Below, piece after piece: positions 26,009 to 35,578 of a stretch of 64,000 nt of DNA (the stretch's first letter is position 1; each line of letters opens with the position of its first letter). The notes beneath the pieces are model-generated. The model worked only from the letters and a program-made list of their open reading frames with translations. It had not been told where the DNA came from and did no database searches. Made by a program: the position numbers and the translations under genes. Source of the stretch: JAIROC01 sp031553535 (GTDB lineage Bacteria > Bacteroidota > Bacteroidia > Bacteroidales > WCHB1-69); contig JAVBLM010000007.1 of the NCBI GenBank assembly GCA_031553535.1, positions 28,797 to 92,796 of the forward strand, written 5' to 3'.

Positions 26009-27262
26009 TTATGGCTTGTATTTTTTAAACAATACGGATGTATTATGTCCTCCGAAACCAAAAGCATTCGAGATAGCAACATTAACAACACGTTTCTGAG
26101 CTTTATTAAAAGTAAAATTCAGTTTATTGTCGATATTCTCATCATCTTCGAAGTGATTGATTGTAGGTGGAACAATATCGTTGTATATAGTCAATACTGT
26201 TGCAACGCTTTCTACCGCACCGGCAGCACCTAAAAGGTGTCCGATCATGGATTTGATGGCATTTATATTAATATTATAAGCATGCTCGCCAAATAATGAT
26301 TGAATTGCTTTTACCTCTGCAATATCTCCTAAAGGAGTAGAGGTTCCATGTGTATTGATATGATCTACAGCTTCGATAGGCAAATTAGCTTCTTCCAAGG
26401 CATTTTTCATTGCCAAACGAGCGCCTTCTCCTTCCGGGTGAGGTGCAGTAAGGTGATAAGCGTCGGATGATAATCCGCAACCACCTACTTCGGCATATAT
26501 TTTGGCCCCTCTTTTCAGAGCATGGTTTAATTCCTCTAATATTAAAGCACCGGATCCTTCTCCCATAACAAACCCGTTCCGGTCTTTATCAAAAGGACGG
26601 GAAGCAGTTTTAGGATCATCATTCCGTGTAGAGATTGCCTGCATTGCATTGAATCCACCCACTCCGGCAGTATTAATCGGCGCTTCACTTCCTCCGGTAA
26701 CAACAAAATCAACTTTTCCTAAACGAATAGTATTGAATGCGTCTGCTATCGCATTGGCAGCAGAAGCACAAGCCGAAGTAGTTACATAATTAGGCCCTTT
26801 TAAACCAAAGCGTATGGAAATTTGCCCTGCGGCAATATCACCAATTATTTTCGGAATGAAAAAAGGACTGAACCGTGGAGAACCATCACCAGTAGCAAAA
26901 GTACTCATTTCATCAGCACACGTAGTAAAACCGCCGATTCCTGTTCCCCAAATAACGCCACCTCTCTCAAGGTCTACGGAAGATAAATCCATTTTGGAAT
27001 CCTCAATGGCATCACTTGCAGCTGCAATGGCAAACTGCGTGAACAAATCCATTTTCCGGGATTCTTTTATATCTACATATTTAAGTATGTCAAAATCTTT
27101 TACTTCGCATGCAAAACGTGTTTTGAACAAAGTCGCGTCAAAGCGGCTTATAGGAGAGGCACCACTTACTCCAAGAAGTAAATTTTTCCAATACTCATCG
27201 CAAGAATTTCCGATTGGAGTAAGTGCTCCTAACCCTGTTATTACAACCCTGCGTAATTCCAT
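26009..27262 (-). CDS. fabF: Beta-ketoacyl-ACP synthase II
   Basis: Condensing enzyme for elongation in type II fatty-acid synthesis; joins malonyl-ACP to an acyl chain carried on its cysteine. The active site Cys is in TTSACASAANA (C165), with His residues in NTHGTSTPLGD and KSMIGHLLGAAGA. The 417-residue length and the N-terminal RRVVITGLGALTPIG are canonical. It lies 11 bases after acpP and 23 before rnc, so it is translated from the same transcript. Confidence 0.98.
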   Translation of the reverse strand: MELRRVVITGLGALTPIGNSCDEYWKNLLLGVSGASPISRFDATLFKTRFACEVKDFDILKYVDIKESRKMDLFTQFAIAAASDAIEDSKMDLSSVDLERGGVIWGTGIGGFTTCADEMSTFATGDGSPRFSPFFIPKIIGDIAAGQISIRFGLKGPNYVTTSACASAANAIADAFNTIRLGKVDFVVTGGSEAPINTAGVGGFNAMQAISTRNDDPKTASRPFDKDRNGFVMGEGSGALILEELNHALKRGAKIYAEVGGCGLSSDAYHLTAPHPEGEGARLAMKNALEEANLPIEAVDHINTHGTSTPLGDIAEVKAIQSLFGEHAYNININAIKSMIGHLLGAAGAVESVATVLTIYNDIVPPTINHFEDDENIDNKLNFTFNKAQKRVVNVAISNAFGFGGHNTSVLFKKYKP

Positions 27263-27273
27263 AAATGATAGAA

Positions 27274-27507
27274 TTATTTCGTGGCTTCTGTAATAAAGTT
27301 AACAGCGTCGCCTACTGTTGCAATTTTTTCCTGTACATCTTCAGGAATTTTAATCTTGAACTCATTTTCAAAAACCATTAGGAGTTCTACAGTATCTAAT
27401 GAGTCCGCACCTAAATCGTTTACAAAACTTTTTTCAGGAGTAACTTCTGCTACATCTCTACCAAGTTTGTCAGCAACAATTGCTATTACTTTTTCTTCAA
27501 TGTTCAT
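27274..27507 (-). CDS. acpP: Acyl carrier protein
   Basis: 77-residue acidic four-helix protein that carries acyl chains on a phosphopantetheine arm. The attachment Ser is S36 in DLGADSLDTVEL. The sequence is otherwise typical (EKVIAIVADKLG ... KIPEDVQEKIATVGDAVNFI). First gene of the acpP-fabF-rnc operon, with a -7 box at 27536-27543. Confidence 0.98.
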   Translation of the reverse strand: MNIEEKVIAIVADKLGRDVAEVTPEKSFVNDLGADSLDTVELLMVFENEFKIKIPEDVQEKIATVGDAVNFITEATK

Positions 27508-27535
27508 AAGATTACATTTTTAAATTTTCACGCTG

Positions 27536-27543
27536 CAAAAGTA
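27536..27543 (-). promoter_or_regulatory. Bacteroidetes -7 box for acpP-fabF-rnc
   Basis: Plus-strand CAAAAGTA reads TACTTTTG on the minus strand, 28 bases before the acpP ATG. Confidence 0.65.
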
Positions 27544-27664
27544 CAACTTTTTACTATCGGAGTTATGGAAAAAAACAAAAAAAACACTAAAATGAATCTA
27601 TTGCCATGAACGTCAGCAGAATATATGTTTGTTTTTCATGAATTATTTTCAGTAAATAAAATTA

Positions 27665-27672
27665 TATCTTTG
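27665..27672 (+). promoter_or_regulatory. Bacteroidetes -7 box for the YfcC-like carrier
   Basis: TATCTTTG, 66 bases before the ATG at 27739, in the divergent space opposite the acpP promoter. Confidence 0.6.
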
Positions 27673-27738
27673 TAAAAAATCTATTAATCTTAAGATAACA
27701 TTATTATATTTTGATGTTGTTTTTAATTTTTTGTCAGC

Positions 27739-29352
27739 ATGAATTTGAAGAAATCATTTAAAATTCCCAACACATTTACCATTGTTTTTTTTATTGTTGT
27801 TGCAGCATCTATTGCTACCTGGATTGTTCCCAGTGGGGAGTTTGTCCGGGAGACTGTTCGGGTAGGGGATTCTCAACGGGAAGTGGTAGTCCCTGATTCA
27901 TATCATCAAGTAGAAAATGCTCCACAAACCTGGCAGATTTTTTCGGCCTTTTTTAATGGTTTTGTCAAAACAGCGAATATTATTGTATTTATATTTATAG
28001 TAGGGGGAGCTTTTTGGATATTTAATTATACGAAAGCTATTGATATAGGAGTGGCAACCTTTTTGAATAGCATGGAGAAGGTACAACAAATGAAAATGTT
28101 TCAGAAAATAAATGTGAATGCCCTTGTCATTATTTGTATCATGGTCATGTTTAGTCTTTTTGGGGCGGTATTCGGAATGAGTGAAGAGACAATAGCGTTT
28201 GTTATTATTTTTATCCCGCTTGCGATTTCTATGGGTTATGATTCTATTGTTGGTGTTTCCATGTGCTATTTGGCTGTTCATGTTGGTTTTGCAGGCGCAA
28301 TGTTCAACCCATTTACAATAGGCATTGCACAAGGTTTGGCTGATTTGCCTGCTTTCTCAGGATTGGAGTACAGAACGTTATGTTGGGTTGTATTTACTAC
28401 ACTTGGTATTTTATTTGTTTTATGGTATGCCCGTAAAGTGAAAAAAAATCCGGAATTTTCACCTATGTATAAACTGGATGACTATTGGAGAAAGCGTAAC
28501 AATGCTGTAGAGGAAGAAGGAACAATAAAGGTAAAAAAAACGGTTTCGTCATGGATCGTTTGGGGGCTTTTAATGATACTTTTTATTTATCTTTCAGTAG
28601 TAAACACCTATACAGGTATTGCCTTGGCAAATACAAATCATACTATTCCTGTTATCCCCATTTTGACAGTTGCTTTCTTTATATTGGGATTGATTACATT
28701 ACGAAAAGGAGTTCAGTTTTTTATCCTGAATTTACTGTTGTTTACGGTTTTGTTCCTTATTGTAGGGGTATTGGGCTATCAGTGGTATGTAATGGAAATA
28801 GCGACTTTATTTTTAGTAATGGGAATAGCTTCAGGAATAGCCTATGGGGCATCTATCGATGCTATTTTTAAATTGTTTTTAGAAGGCTGTAAAGATATTA
28901 TGAGTGCAGCGTTAATTGTTGGATTGGCAGGGGGGATTATTATTATACTACAAGATGGTAAAATAATAGATACCATTTTATACTCCATGTCGAGATCAAT
29001 GGAAAATATCGGACAGACCGGTTCTCTGGCAATGATGTATTTATTCCAGAATTTGTTGAATTTAATTATCCCATCGGGTTCGGCAAAAGCAGCTTTGACT
29101 ATTCCTATTATGGCTCAATTTGCAGATATGTTGCAGATTTCCCGTCAGACAATGGTACTTGCCTTTCAATTCGGAGATGGAATTACCAATATGATAACAC
29201 CTGCTTCCGGGGTTTTATTGGGATGTCTTGGAGTGGCACGTATTCCGTATTCCATATGGGCGAAGTGGATATTCCGATTTATTTTGCTTTTGTTTGTTGT
29301 CGGCTTTTTGTTGATATGGGCAACGATGTTTTTCTCACTCAATGGATTTTGA
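27739..29352 (+). CDS. YfcC/DcuC-type membrane carrier (amino-acid or C4-dicarboxylate family)
   Basis: 537 residues with about 12-13 hydrophobic segments. It begins KIPNTFTIVFFIVVAASIATWIVPSGEF, the usual opening of the YfcC family (PF03606, C4-dicarboxylate anaerobic carrier superfamily). Conserved pieces include GMSEETIAFVIIFIPLAISMGYDSI, GFAGAMFNPFTIGIAQGLA and LNLIIPSGSAKAALTIPIMAQFADML. Family members are annotated as basic amino-acid antiporters or short-chain acid carriers; the substrate cannot be read from the sequence. It stands alone, with the acpP operon divergent on one side and repeats on the other. Confidence 0.88.
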   Translation: MNLKKSFKIPNTFTIVFFIVVAASIATWIVPSGEFVRETVRVGDSQREVVVPDSYHQVENAPQTWQIFSAFFNGFVKTANIIVFIFIVGGAFWIFNYTKAIDIGVATFLNSMEKVQQMKMFQKINVNALVIICIMVMFSLFGAVFGMSEETIAFVIIFIPLAISMGYDSIVGVSMCYLAVHVGFAGAMFNPFTIGIAQGLADLPAFSGLEYRTLCWVVFTTLGILFVLWYARKVKKNPEFSPMYKLDDYWRKRNNAVEEEGTIKVKKTVSSWIVWGLLMILFIYLSVVNTYTGIALANTNHTIPVIPILTVAFFILGLITLRKGVQFFILNLLLFTVLFLIVGVLGYQWYVMEIATLFLVMGIASGIAYGASIDAIFKLFLEGCKDIMSAALIVGLAGGIIIILQDGKIIDTILYSMSRSMENIGQTGSLAMMYLFQNLLNLIIPSGSAKAALTIPIMAQFADMLQISRQTMVLAFQFGDGITNMITPASGVLLGCLGVARIPYSIWAKWIFRFILLLFVVGFLLIWATMFFSLNGF

Positions 29353-29439
29353 TAAGACAGGTAACCGAATGTAACGTTTTATCATTCAAAGTAAGTTCAG
29401 ATACCTCCTCAGAAACAGTAAGCGTTGGTTAAGAGCGTT

Positions 29440-29757
29440 TTTGCGGGCAGTATCTTACCTGAAAGCGTCATCCGGGCTTGACCCGCACCCGAACGTGAAG
29501 CATGTGAGAGCAGCGGGGCTTTTAAGTCGAGCTAACCCCCTTGTTTATTGCTTTTGTGCAGGGGATGCTGAAACAAGTTCAGCATGACGGGGTAACAGGT
29601 TTGTTCAGCACAAGGAACAAAACCCGAAGGGGTCGGCATAGCCAACCACCCGAACCACGAAGTGTAGCGAAAGCATCGAAACGCAGTGAGATAACCGGGC
29701 TTGCAAGCTCAACGGAGTTAATCTCTATTCATTTTATCTCAACTTTTGACAAGTTCG
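29440..29757. repeat. Copy of the inverted-repeat-bounded element, single unit
   Basis: Shows, in order, GTCATCCGGGCTTGACCCGC, CCCGAACGTGAAGCATGTGA, TTTTAAGTCGAGCTAACC, the hairpin ATGCTGAAACAAGTTCAGCAT, ACGAAGTGTAGCGAAAGCAT, the GCTTGCAAGCTCAACGGAGT piece and the right end (29734-29757), which is the exact reverse complement of the left end at 20704-20727. No left end is visible here. The rest of 29353-29816 has no gene. Confidence 0.75.
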
Positions 29758-29816
29758 AAATAAAAAAAGATGAATATAGAGAAAAAGACGGATTGTCTTG
29801 GATTATATAACAGAAG

Positions 29817-30671
29817 TTACGCAAGTTTAGTTCCTTCTTTACGAATAATACTTGGTGTTTTTCCAAAAACCGATTTACAAAAATTGCTGAAATGTGCGGA
29901 GGAAGAAAAGCCATAAAGATCACTAATTTGCATAAATGTTTTTTTACTGCAACTGATTTCGTGATATAAACTGCTAGCCAGTTGATTTTTCATCCATTCA
30001 TGAGCCGATATGCCAAAAACTTTCTTGAATCGTTTTTCAAATCCGGTGAGACTATAATTGGCCAATTGTGCAAATTCTTTTACTGTCTTGACGGATTGAT
30101 AATTATTCATAATAAAGTTATGGAACTCCATATCATTTGACAATATCGGGAAAAAAAAGGCAGCAAGATCTTCCTTTGTATTATAAGCTCGCAGGAGGAA
30201 AAATAATTCTTTGATTTTCAATTCTAAAAAAAACACACATCTTAATCCATCTTCCAAACAGGGAATCAGTGCATTTGTATAAGCCTTTATTCGTTGGTTT
30301 ACCTTAAGTGGATAGAAACCTTCTTTTTTTCTAAATCCCTGATTGTATAAGGCCTCCAAAGAAAAATGATCACAAAAATGAAAACTGGGGGGTAATCGAA
30401 AAACAAGAATAGATAATTTTTCTTCAGCACGAATTTTGATAAGTGTGTGTGTTGGTAGTAAAATTATGTCTCCGGTTTTAATAGGCTTATTAATAAATTT
30501 GCCAAAGGAAAGACTTCCCTTTCCCTTTAAAATAATTGAAATAGTACTGGACTGGGTTTCTGCCTGTCTGTCTTCGTTCTTTTCAAGTTCAATTACCCTG
30601 ATAGTAGGATTTATCTGTTTATCATAATGATAACATGAAATATGCTCTTCTGCGTATAATAAGTCTGCCAT
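29817..30671 (-). CDS. AraC-family transcriptional regulator
   Basis: 284 residues. The N-terminal half (about 1-170) is a cupin-like sensor region (KGKGSLSFGKFINKPIKTGDIILLPTHTLIKI) with no recognised ligand motif. The C-terminal 100 residues contain the two AraC helix-turn-helix motifs (TVKEFAQLANYSLTGFEKRFKKVFG and FMQISDLYGFSSSAHFSNFCKSVFGKTPS). The divergence of the effector half prevents naming the signal. It lies between a repeat block and leuS and has no obvious target next to it; the YfcC-like carrier at 27.7 kb is the nearest candidate but is separated by the repeat. Stop lies in a TAACTTGCGTAACTTC-like remnant. Confidence 0.9.
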   Translation of the reverse strand: MADLLYAEEHISCYHYDKQINPTIRVIELEKNEDRQAETQSSTISIILKGKGSLSFGKFINKPIKTGDIILLPTHTLIKIRAEEKLSILVFRLPPSFHFCDHFSLEALYNQGFRKKEGFYPLKVNQRIKAYTNALIPCLEDGLRCVFFLELKIKELFFLLRAYNTKEDLAAFFFPILSNDMEFHNFIMNNYQSVKTVKEFAQLANYSLTGFEKRFKKVFGISAHEWMKNQLASSLYHEISCSKKTFMQISDLYGFSSSAHFSNFCKSVFGKTPSIIRKEGTKLA

Positions 30672-30851
30672 TTTCAGAAAATATTAAATGATTTCATAAG
30701 TTGTCCCCTTTACATATAGGATAACAAGGGGCACTGTAGTTTTTTCAATTTTATTTTAACTATTATTGCAAAATTATAATTTTAAACAACAACTTTATTA
30801 AAAAACATAAATTTTTTATATGAATTTTTTAATATTTGTGTTTTGGCGGTT

Positions 30852-33635
30852 TTAAATAACGATATTAATTATTTTTTTCGGTACAATTATTATCTTTTTC
30901 GGTATTTTCCCTTCAAGCCATCGTTGTGCATCCGGTGATCCCAGAACAATATCTTCAATTTCTTTAGAAGAAATATCAGCTTTTAATTCTATCGTAAAAC
31001 GTGTCTTTCCATTGAATGATACAGGATAAACAAAAGTATTCTCCTGTAAATATTCTTCATTAACAAGAGGAAAAGGGACATAAGAAATAGTTTCTTGATG
31101 TCCTGCTAATTCCCAAAGTTCTTCGGCAAGGTGCGGGGCAAATGAAGAAGTGAGAATACAGAGTGGTTCTAAAATAGCTCTTTTGTTACATTTCAGATCG
31201 GTAAGTTCGTTTATGCAAATCATAAATGCACTGATGGATGTATTAAAAGAAAAACTTTCGATATCTTCACGAATTTTTTTTATGGTTTTATGCAGGATTT
31301 TTAATTCCTGTAAAGACGGGGATTCCTCCGAAATATGGAAATCATTTTCGGCATCATGATATAATTTCCAGAACTTACGAATGAAACGGGCAACTCCTTC
31401 TATTCCTTTCGTATCCCATGGTTTGGATTGTTCCAGAGGTCCTAAAAACATTTCATACATCCGTAATGTATCGGCTCCGTATTTCTCTACCAAATCATCC
31501 GGATTTTGAACATTATAATACGATTTGGACATTTTTTCTATTTCGTGTCCGCAGATATATTTCCCGTTTTCCAACACAAATTCGGCATTAGTAAATTCAG
31601 GACGCCATTTGCGGAAAGCATCTGTGTCTAAAATATCATTGTCTACCAGATTAATATCTACTCTGATGGGATCGACTTCGCAGTTGCTTTTCAGATTTAA
31701 AGAAATAAAACGATTTGTCCCTTTTTCACGGTATACAAAACTGGTTCTGCCCTGTATCATTCCCTGGTTAATCAATTTCTGAAACGGTTCATCTTTGGAT
31801 ATAATATCCATATCAAATAGAAATTTATTCCACATTCTGGAATAAAGCAAGTGCCCTGTTGCATGTTCGGATCCCCCCATGTATAAATCGACATTACCCC
31901 AGTATTCATTGGCCTCTCTTCCGACATAGGCATTGTCATTATGCGGATCCATGTACCGTAAATAATAGGCATTCGATCCGGCAAATCCCGGCATGGTATT
32001 ACAATCCAACGGATATCCATTATATGTCCAGTTTTTCGCACGCGCCAGAGGAGGCTCCCCTGTTTCGGTAGGAAGATATTTATCTATCTCCGGCAGGCGG
32101 AGAGGAAGATCTTTTTCTTCAATCGGATAAGGCATTCCATCTTTATAATACATCGGGAAAGGTTCTCCCCAATATCTTTGACGACTGAATATAGCATCCC
32201 GTAAACGATAATTAACCGTGCCGTAACCAATATTGAGTTCCTTTACTTTTTTTATTACGTTTGTAATGGCATCCTTTACCTGCATTCCATTGATAAAATC
32301 GGAATTGATACATGTTCCTTCTTTAGAATCTTTCGATTCATTCCAGGTTGATGTGTCTTCGGGCTGTTCCCCTTTGGGGACAACTACTTGTATAATAGGC
32401 AAGTTGAAATGACGTGCGAAAGCAAAATCCCGGCTGTCATGAGCGGGAACGGCCATAATAGCACCTGTCCCATAACCTGCCAATACATAATCGGATATCC
32501 AGACAGGAATTTGTTTTTTCGTAAAAGGATGAACAGCATAGGCACCGGTAAAAACGCCTGTTACCTTTTTTACTTCGGATTGCCGTTCACGTTCGGAACG
32601 ATTTTTTGCCCATGAGATGTATTCGCTAACTTCATTTTTTTGTTCTTGAGTCGTAATGATTTCATTTAATTCGTGTTCAGGAGACAATACCATAAACGAA
32701 GTCCCGAAAATCGTGTCGGGACGTGTAGTGAATATTTCCAGAGAATGCCCCGGGTGTTCGTATATGGGGAATAAGATAGAAGCTCCTTCACTGCGGCCGA
32801 TCCAGTTGCGTTGGATTTCTTTCAAGGAATCCGGCCAGTCAACAGTATCCAATCCTTTTAGCAGGCGCTCTGCATAAGCGGTGATTCTTAAAGACCATTG
32901 TTTCATCAGTTTTCGTTCAACAGGATGGCCTCCTCTTACTGAAACACCGCCCACTACTTCGTCATTTGCCAAAACGGTTCCTAAAGTACTGCACCAATTC
33001 ACCATAGAATCGGATAAATAGGCGAGGCGATAGTTCATCAGTATTTCCTGTTGTTCTTTTTCCGTTTTCTGATTCCATTGCTCGGCAGTAAAATTCAGAA
33101 TTTCCGTACAAGCGATGTTTAAATCTTTAGAACCTTGTATTTTGAAACAATCTATTAGTTCTGAAATAGGGCGAGCCTGTTGTTCATCATAACAATAGTA
33201 ACTGGAAAACAATTGCATGAATCCCCATTGTGTCCATTTATAATAAGATGGATCGTCGGTACGAATCATTCTGTCCCAATCGAACGATAATCCTAATTTA
33301 TCCAATTGTTCCCGGTAACGTTTTATATTAGCTTCGGTTGTAATGGCAGGATGTTGTCCTGTTTGTATGGCATATTGTTCGGCCGGCAATCCGTAGGCAT
33401 CATAACCCATCGGATGTAATACATTATATCCTTTCAAACGCATATAGCGGGCATAGATATCACTGGCAATATATCCTAACGGATGTCCTACATGCAATCC
33501 TGACCCGGAAGGATAAGGAAACATATCCAACACGTAATATTTGGGCTTATCCGAATGGTTGCTCGTTTTGAATGTTTTATCATTAAGCCATTTTTGTTGC
33601 CATTTTTTTTCTATTCTGCTAAAATTGTATTCCAT
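30852..33635 (-). CDS. leuS: Leucyl-tRNA synthetase
   Basis: Class I synthetase charging tRNA-Leu. The 927-residue length is normal for Bacteroidetes. The HIGH motif is HVGH (48-51, in YPSGSGLHVGHPLGY); the class-defining KMSKS is in HEIEKMSKSYYNVQNP. The editing domain (ILFPIYEHPGHSLEIFTTRPDTIFGTSFM ... VLAGYGTGAIMAVPAHDSRDF) holds the threonine-rich and Asp-containing editing pocket. A C-terminal anticodon-binding bundle closes the protein. It stands alone; upstream of it is an AT-rich 100-base gap. Confidence 0.98.
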   Translation of the reverse strand: MEYNFSRIEKKWQQKWLNDKTFKTSNHSDKPKYYVLDMFPYPSGSGLHVGHPLGYIASDIYARYMRLKGYNVLHPMGYDAYGLPAEQYAIQTGQHPAITTEANIKRYREQLDKLGLSFDWDRMIRTDDPSYYKWTQWGFMQLFSSYYCYDEQQARPISELIDCFKIQGSKDLNIACTEILNFTAEQWNQKTEKEQQEILMNYRLAYLSDSMVNWCSTLGTVLANDEVVGGVSVRGGHPVERKLMKQWSLRITAYAERLLKGLDTVDWPDSLKEIQRNWIGRSEGASILFPIYEHPGHSLEIFTTRPDTIFGTSFMVLSPEHELNEIITTQEQKNEVSEYISWAKNRSERERQSEVKKVTGVFTGAYAVHPFTKKQIPVWISDYVLAGYGTGAIMAVPAHDSRDFAFARHFNLPIIQVVVPKGEQPEDTSTWNESKDSKEGTCINSDFINGMQVKDAITNVIKKVKELNIGYGTVNYRLRDAIFSRQRYWGEPFPMYYKDGMPYPIEEKDLPLRLPEIDKYLPTETGEPPLARAKNWTYNGYPLDCNTMPGFAGSNAYYLRYMDPHNDNAYVGREANEYWGNVDLYMGGSEHATGHLLYSRMWNKFLFDMDIISKDEPFQKLINQGMIQGRTSFVYREKGTNRFISLNLKSNCEVDPIRVDINLVDNDILDTDAFRKWRPEFTNAEFVLENGKYICGHEIEKMSKSYYNVQNPDDLVEKYGADTLRMYEMFLGPLEQSKPWDTKGIEGVARFIRKFWKLYHDAENDFHISEESPSLQELKILHKTIKKIREDIESFSFNTSISAFMICINELTDLKCNKRAILEPLCILTSSFAPHLAEELWELAGHQETISYVPFPLVNEEYLQENTFVYPVSFNGKTRFTIELKADISSKEIEDIVLGSPDAQRWLEGKIPKKIIIVPKKIINIVI

Positions 33636-33740
33636 ATTTTTGTAAAGCTCAATATTCTTTTAAAGTAGATTGTTAATATATTATGTTTGTTCTTAAACGT
33701 AAATGAAATAATCAATATTTCGTTAATAGTGATTTTATTG

Positions 33741-34169
33741 TTATTTCTTTTCTTCAAAAATAATTAATGTTTGTTTGTCTTCGTTTAAGAAATAAAGCTG
33801 ATTTTGTTTGTATTCCCAGGATTTTACAGCAGATAATGCTTCTAAGTAATTGTTTTCTGTGTTGTTTTGTACTTCCTCACAAAGCATTTTGGTACGTGCC
33901 AACGGACTGAAAGAAAGTTTATCCCCATTTAATGTATAAGTCCCATGATAACGGTTACAAGAGGCATATCCACTTACTTTCCCTTCCGATAATTTCAGGG
34001 TAGGTAATTGTTCTTTGTCCAGTTCTATACTATTTCCCTTCAATAGCACTGCCACCCATTCTTTATCTGCAATGGATATGGTTTCCGTATTCTTAACTGC
34101 ATTCTTTTGGGAATTGCAACTTGATAAATAACAGATTAATATCATTAATAAAAATGTTGTTCTCTTCAT
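33741..34169 (-). CDS. META/HslJ-domain lipoprotein
   Basis: 142-residue lipoprotein: the signal ends LSSCNS (Cys about 18), and the rest is a META (HslJ-like) domain. Its markers are the W in DKEWVAVLLKG, then LKLSEGKVSGYASCNRYHGTYTLNGDKLSFSPLARTKM (the SGxxxCNRYxG and TxxMC blocks), and a final hydrophobic strand QTLIIFEE. The family is found in envelope stress or heat-shock proteins and protease inhibitors of bacteria; no precise function is known. It is monocistronic. Confidence 0.88.
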   Translation of the reverse strand: MKRTTFLLMILICYLSSCNSQKNAVKNTETISIADKEWVAVLLKGNSIELDKEQLPTLKLSEGKVSGYASCNRYHGTYTLNGDKLSFSPLARTKMLCEEVQNNTENNYLEALSAVKSWEYKQNQLYFLNEDKQTLIIFEEKK

Positions 34170-34351
34170 ATCGGATTTTATATAAAATGATTTTAATAAT
34201 AGAAATTACAGGAATAGAGGTTAATAATCAACATCCCCAACAACTCCCTTCAAGGGGAGAATTGCTTCTATGTCCTGTAATCAACTCACTTTTAATTCTC
34301 AATTATTTTAACTTGTGTAACCTCATTTAGCCTGCATAAGTTCTTAACGTA

Positions 34352-35056
34352 TTATGAATTAATAAAAATAGTTTCCTGGCGTAATTTCTGCAAATGTGGA
34401 TATTTTGATATAGTAGCAATAAATTCTTTAAAGCTATCCTCCTCCTTTTTATCGAATAGTATTTCACATACGAATTCACGGGAAGAAGGAAAGAAACTTG
34501 TTTTTCCTGATTGAAATGAACGTAATGTCAGCATGTGGAAACTTTGTAATGTTTCCATCAGAAAAACCCTGAAGTCAGCCTCTGTTAATTCTTCCATATA
34601 AAACCGTAAGGAAACTCCTGCGACAACTTTTTTCTTTTTCAGGGAAAGATTGCTTATGAAAAGTGCTTCCTGCCGGACAATAACGTTTATTAAAGCGACT
34701 AAAAGAGCAGCGATAAATGCAGGGGCGACGAAATTAAATCCTGCCAAAGTTCCTATTGCTGCCGAGCACCAAATAGTTGCCGCTGAATTTAATCCATGAA
34801 TATTTAATCCGTCCCGCATAATAACTCCGGCACCCAGAAATCCGATACCGGCAGCTATTTGACCCAAAACCCGGGAAGGATCGCCTGAATATTGTGTAAT
34901 AGACTCCGATGCAATAACATATACGGCTGCCCCAACAGCTACCAATGTATTTGTCAGCAAACCTGCTGTTCTCAACCTCCATTCTCGCTCTAAGCCAATA
35001 ATCATTCCGGCAAGCATTGCAACTATTAACCTAATAACGAAATCTTCCAACTGCAT
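34352..35056 (-). CDS. MgtC/SapB family membrane protein
   Basis: 234 residues. The N-terminal membrane domain has the MgtC signature: LIVAMLAGMIIGLEREWR, then GLLTNTLVAVGAAVYVIAS, then GAGVIMRDGLNIHGLNSAATIW and CSAAIGTLAG. The C-terminal about 85 residues form a soluble ACT-like region. MgtC relatives help cells cope with low magnesium or act on ATP synthase; the biological role of the Bacteroidetes form is unknown. Its ATG follows the mreD stop by 3 bases, so it is the third gene of the mreC-mreD unit, an unusual companion. Confidence 0.92.
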   Translation of the reverse strand: MQLEDFVIRLIVAMLAGMIIGLEREWRLRTAGLLTNTLVAVGAAVYVIASESITQYSGDPSRVLGQIAAGIGFLGAGVIMRDGLNIHGLNSAATIWCSAAIGTLAGFNFVAPAFIAALLVALINVIVRQEALFISNLSLKKKKVVAGVSLRFYMEELTEADFRVFLMETLQSFHMLTLRSFQSGKTSFFPSSREFVCEILFDKKEEDSFKEFIATISKYPHLQKLRQETIFINS

Positions 35057-35059
35057 GAT

Positions 35060-35578
35060 TTAATATCGTTTAGATGATTTATAAAATAAAATTTGAATTA
35101 TAAAGATACATATCAAGGAACATGCCGTATTCGCTAATACAACAATAATTGTCCGTAAAAAATTATGAAAACTCAGTATGTCAACAAAAAAATACACAAA
35201 GTGATGAATAAGTGTCAGTAAAAACGCATATTGTATATACCAAGTGAATTTCATATCGTAGAAAATAGGAAGAAGGTGTTCTTCCCGTTCCACTCGCAAT
35301 GGGATTATACGAATAATCAACGGACGTATAAAAGCAATAACCAGTGTTGCAAGCGCATGAAGGCCAATTATTCCGCTAAAAAAATCAATAGTTAAACCTG
35401 TTAAGAAACCTAATAAAATTACGACCCATCGAGGAGTTTGAAAGGGGAGAGAAAAAATGAAAACAATGTAAACCATAGGAGTAATAAATCCCCATAGGTT
35501 TATTTTATTTAATATAAAAACTTGCAATAAGATAAGTAAAATGAAACTGACAATGTATTTTAAATAAACTCTACTCAT
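35060..35578 (-). CDS. mreD: Rod-shape-determining protein MreD
   Basis: 172-residue integral membrane protein with about five hydrophobic segments (VSFILLILLQVFILNKINLWG, YIVFIFSLPF, GFLTGLTIDFFSGIIGLHALA and others). The GxxxDxFSGxxGLHALA segment is the usual MreD core. With MreC it links the cytoskeletal MreB filaments to wall-synthesis enzymes. Its start overlaps the end of mreC by 8 bases, confirming the operon. Confidence 0.9.
   Translation of the reverse strand: MSRVYLKYIVSFILLILLQVFILNKINLWGFITPMVYIVFIFSLPFQTPRWVVILLGFLTGLTIDFFSGIIGLHALATLVIAFIRPLIIRIIPLRVEREEHLLPIFYDMKFTWYIQYAFLLTLIHHFVYFFVDILSFHNFLRTIIVVLANTACSLICIFIIQILFYKSSKRY

Noticed and set aside
29353..29816. Possible regulatory RNA between the YfcC carrier and the AraC gene
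   Set aside because: The structure seen there is explained by the repeat element and its hairpin; no conserved RNA family was recognised.
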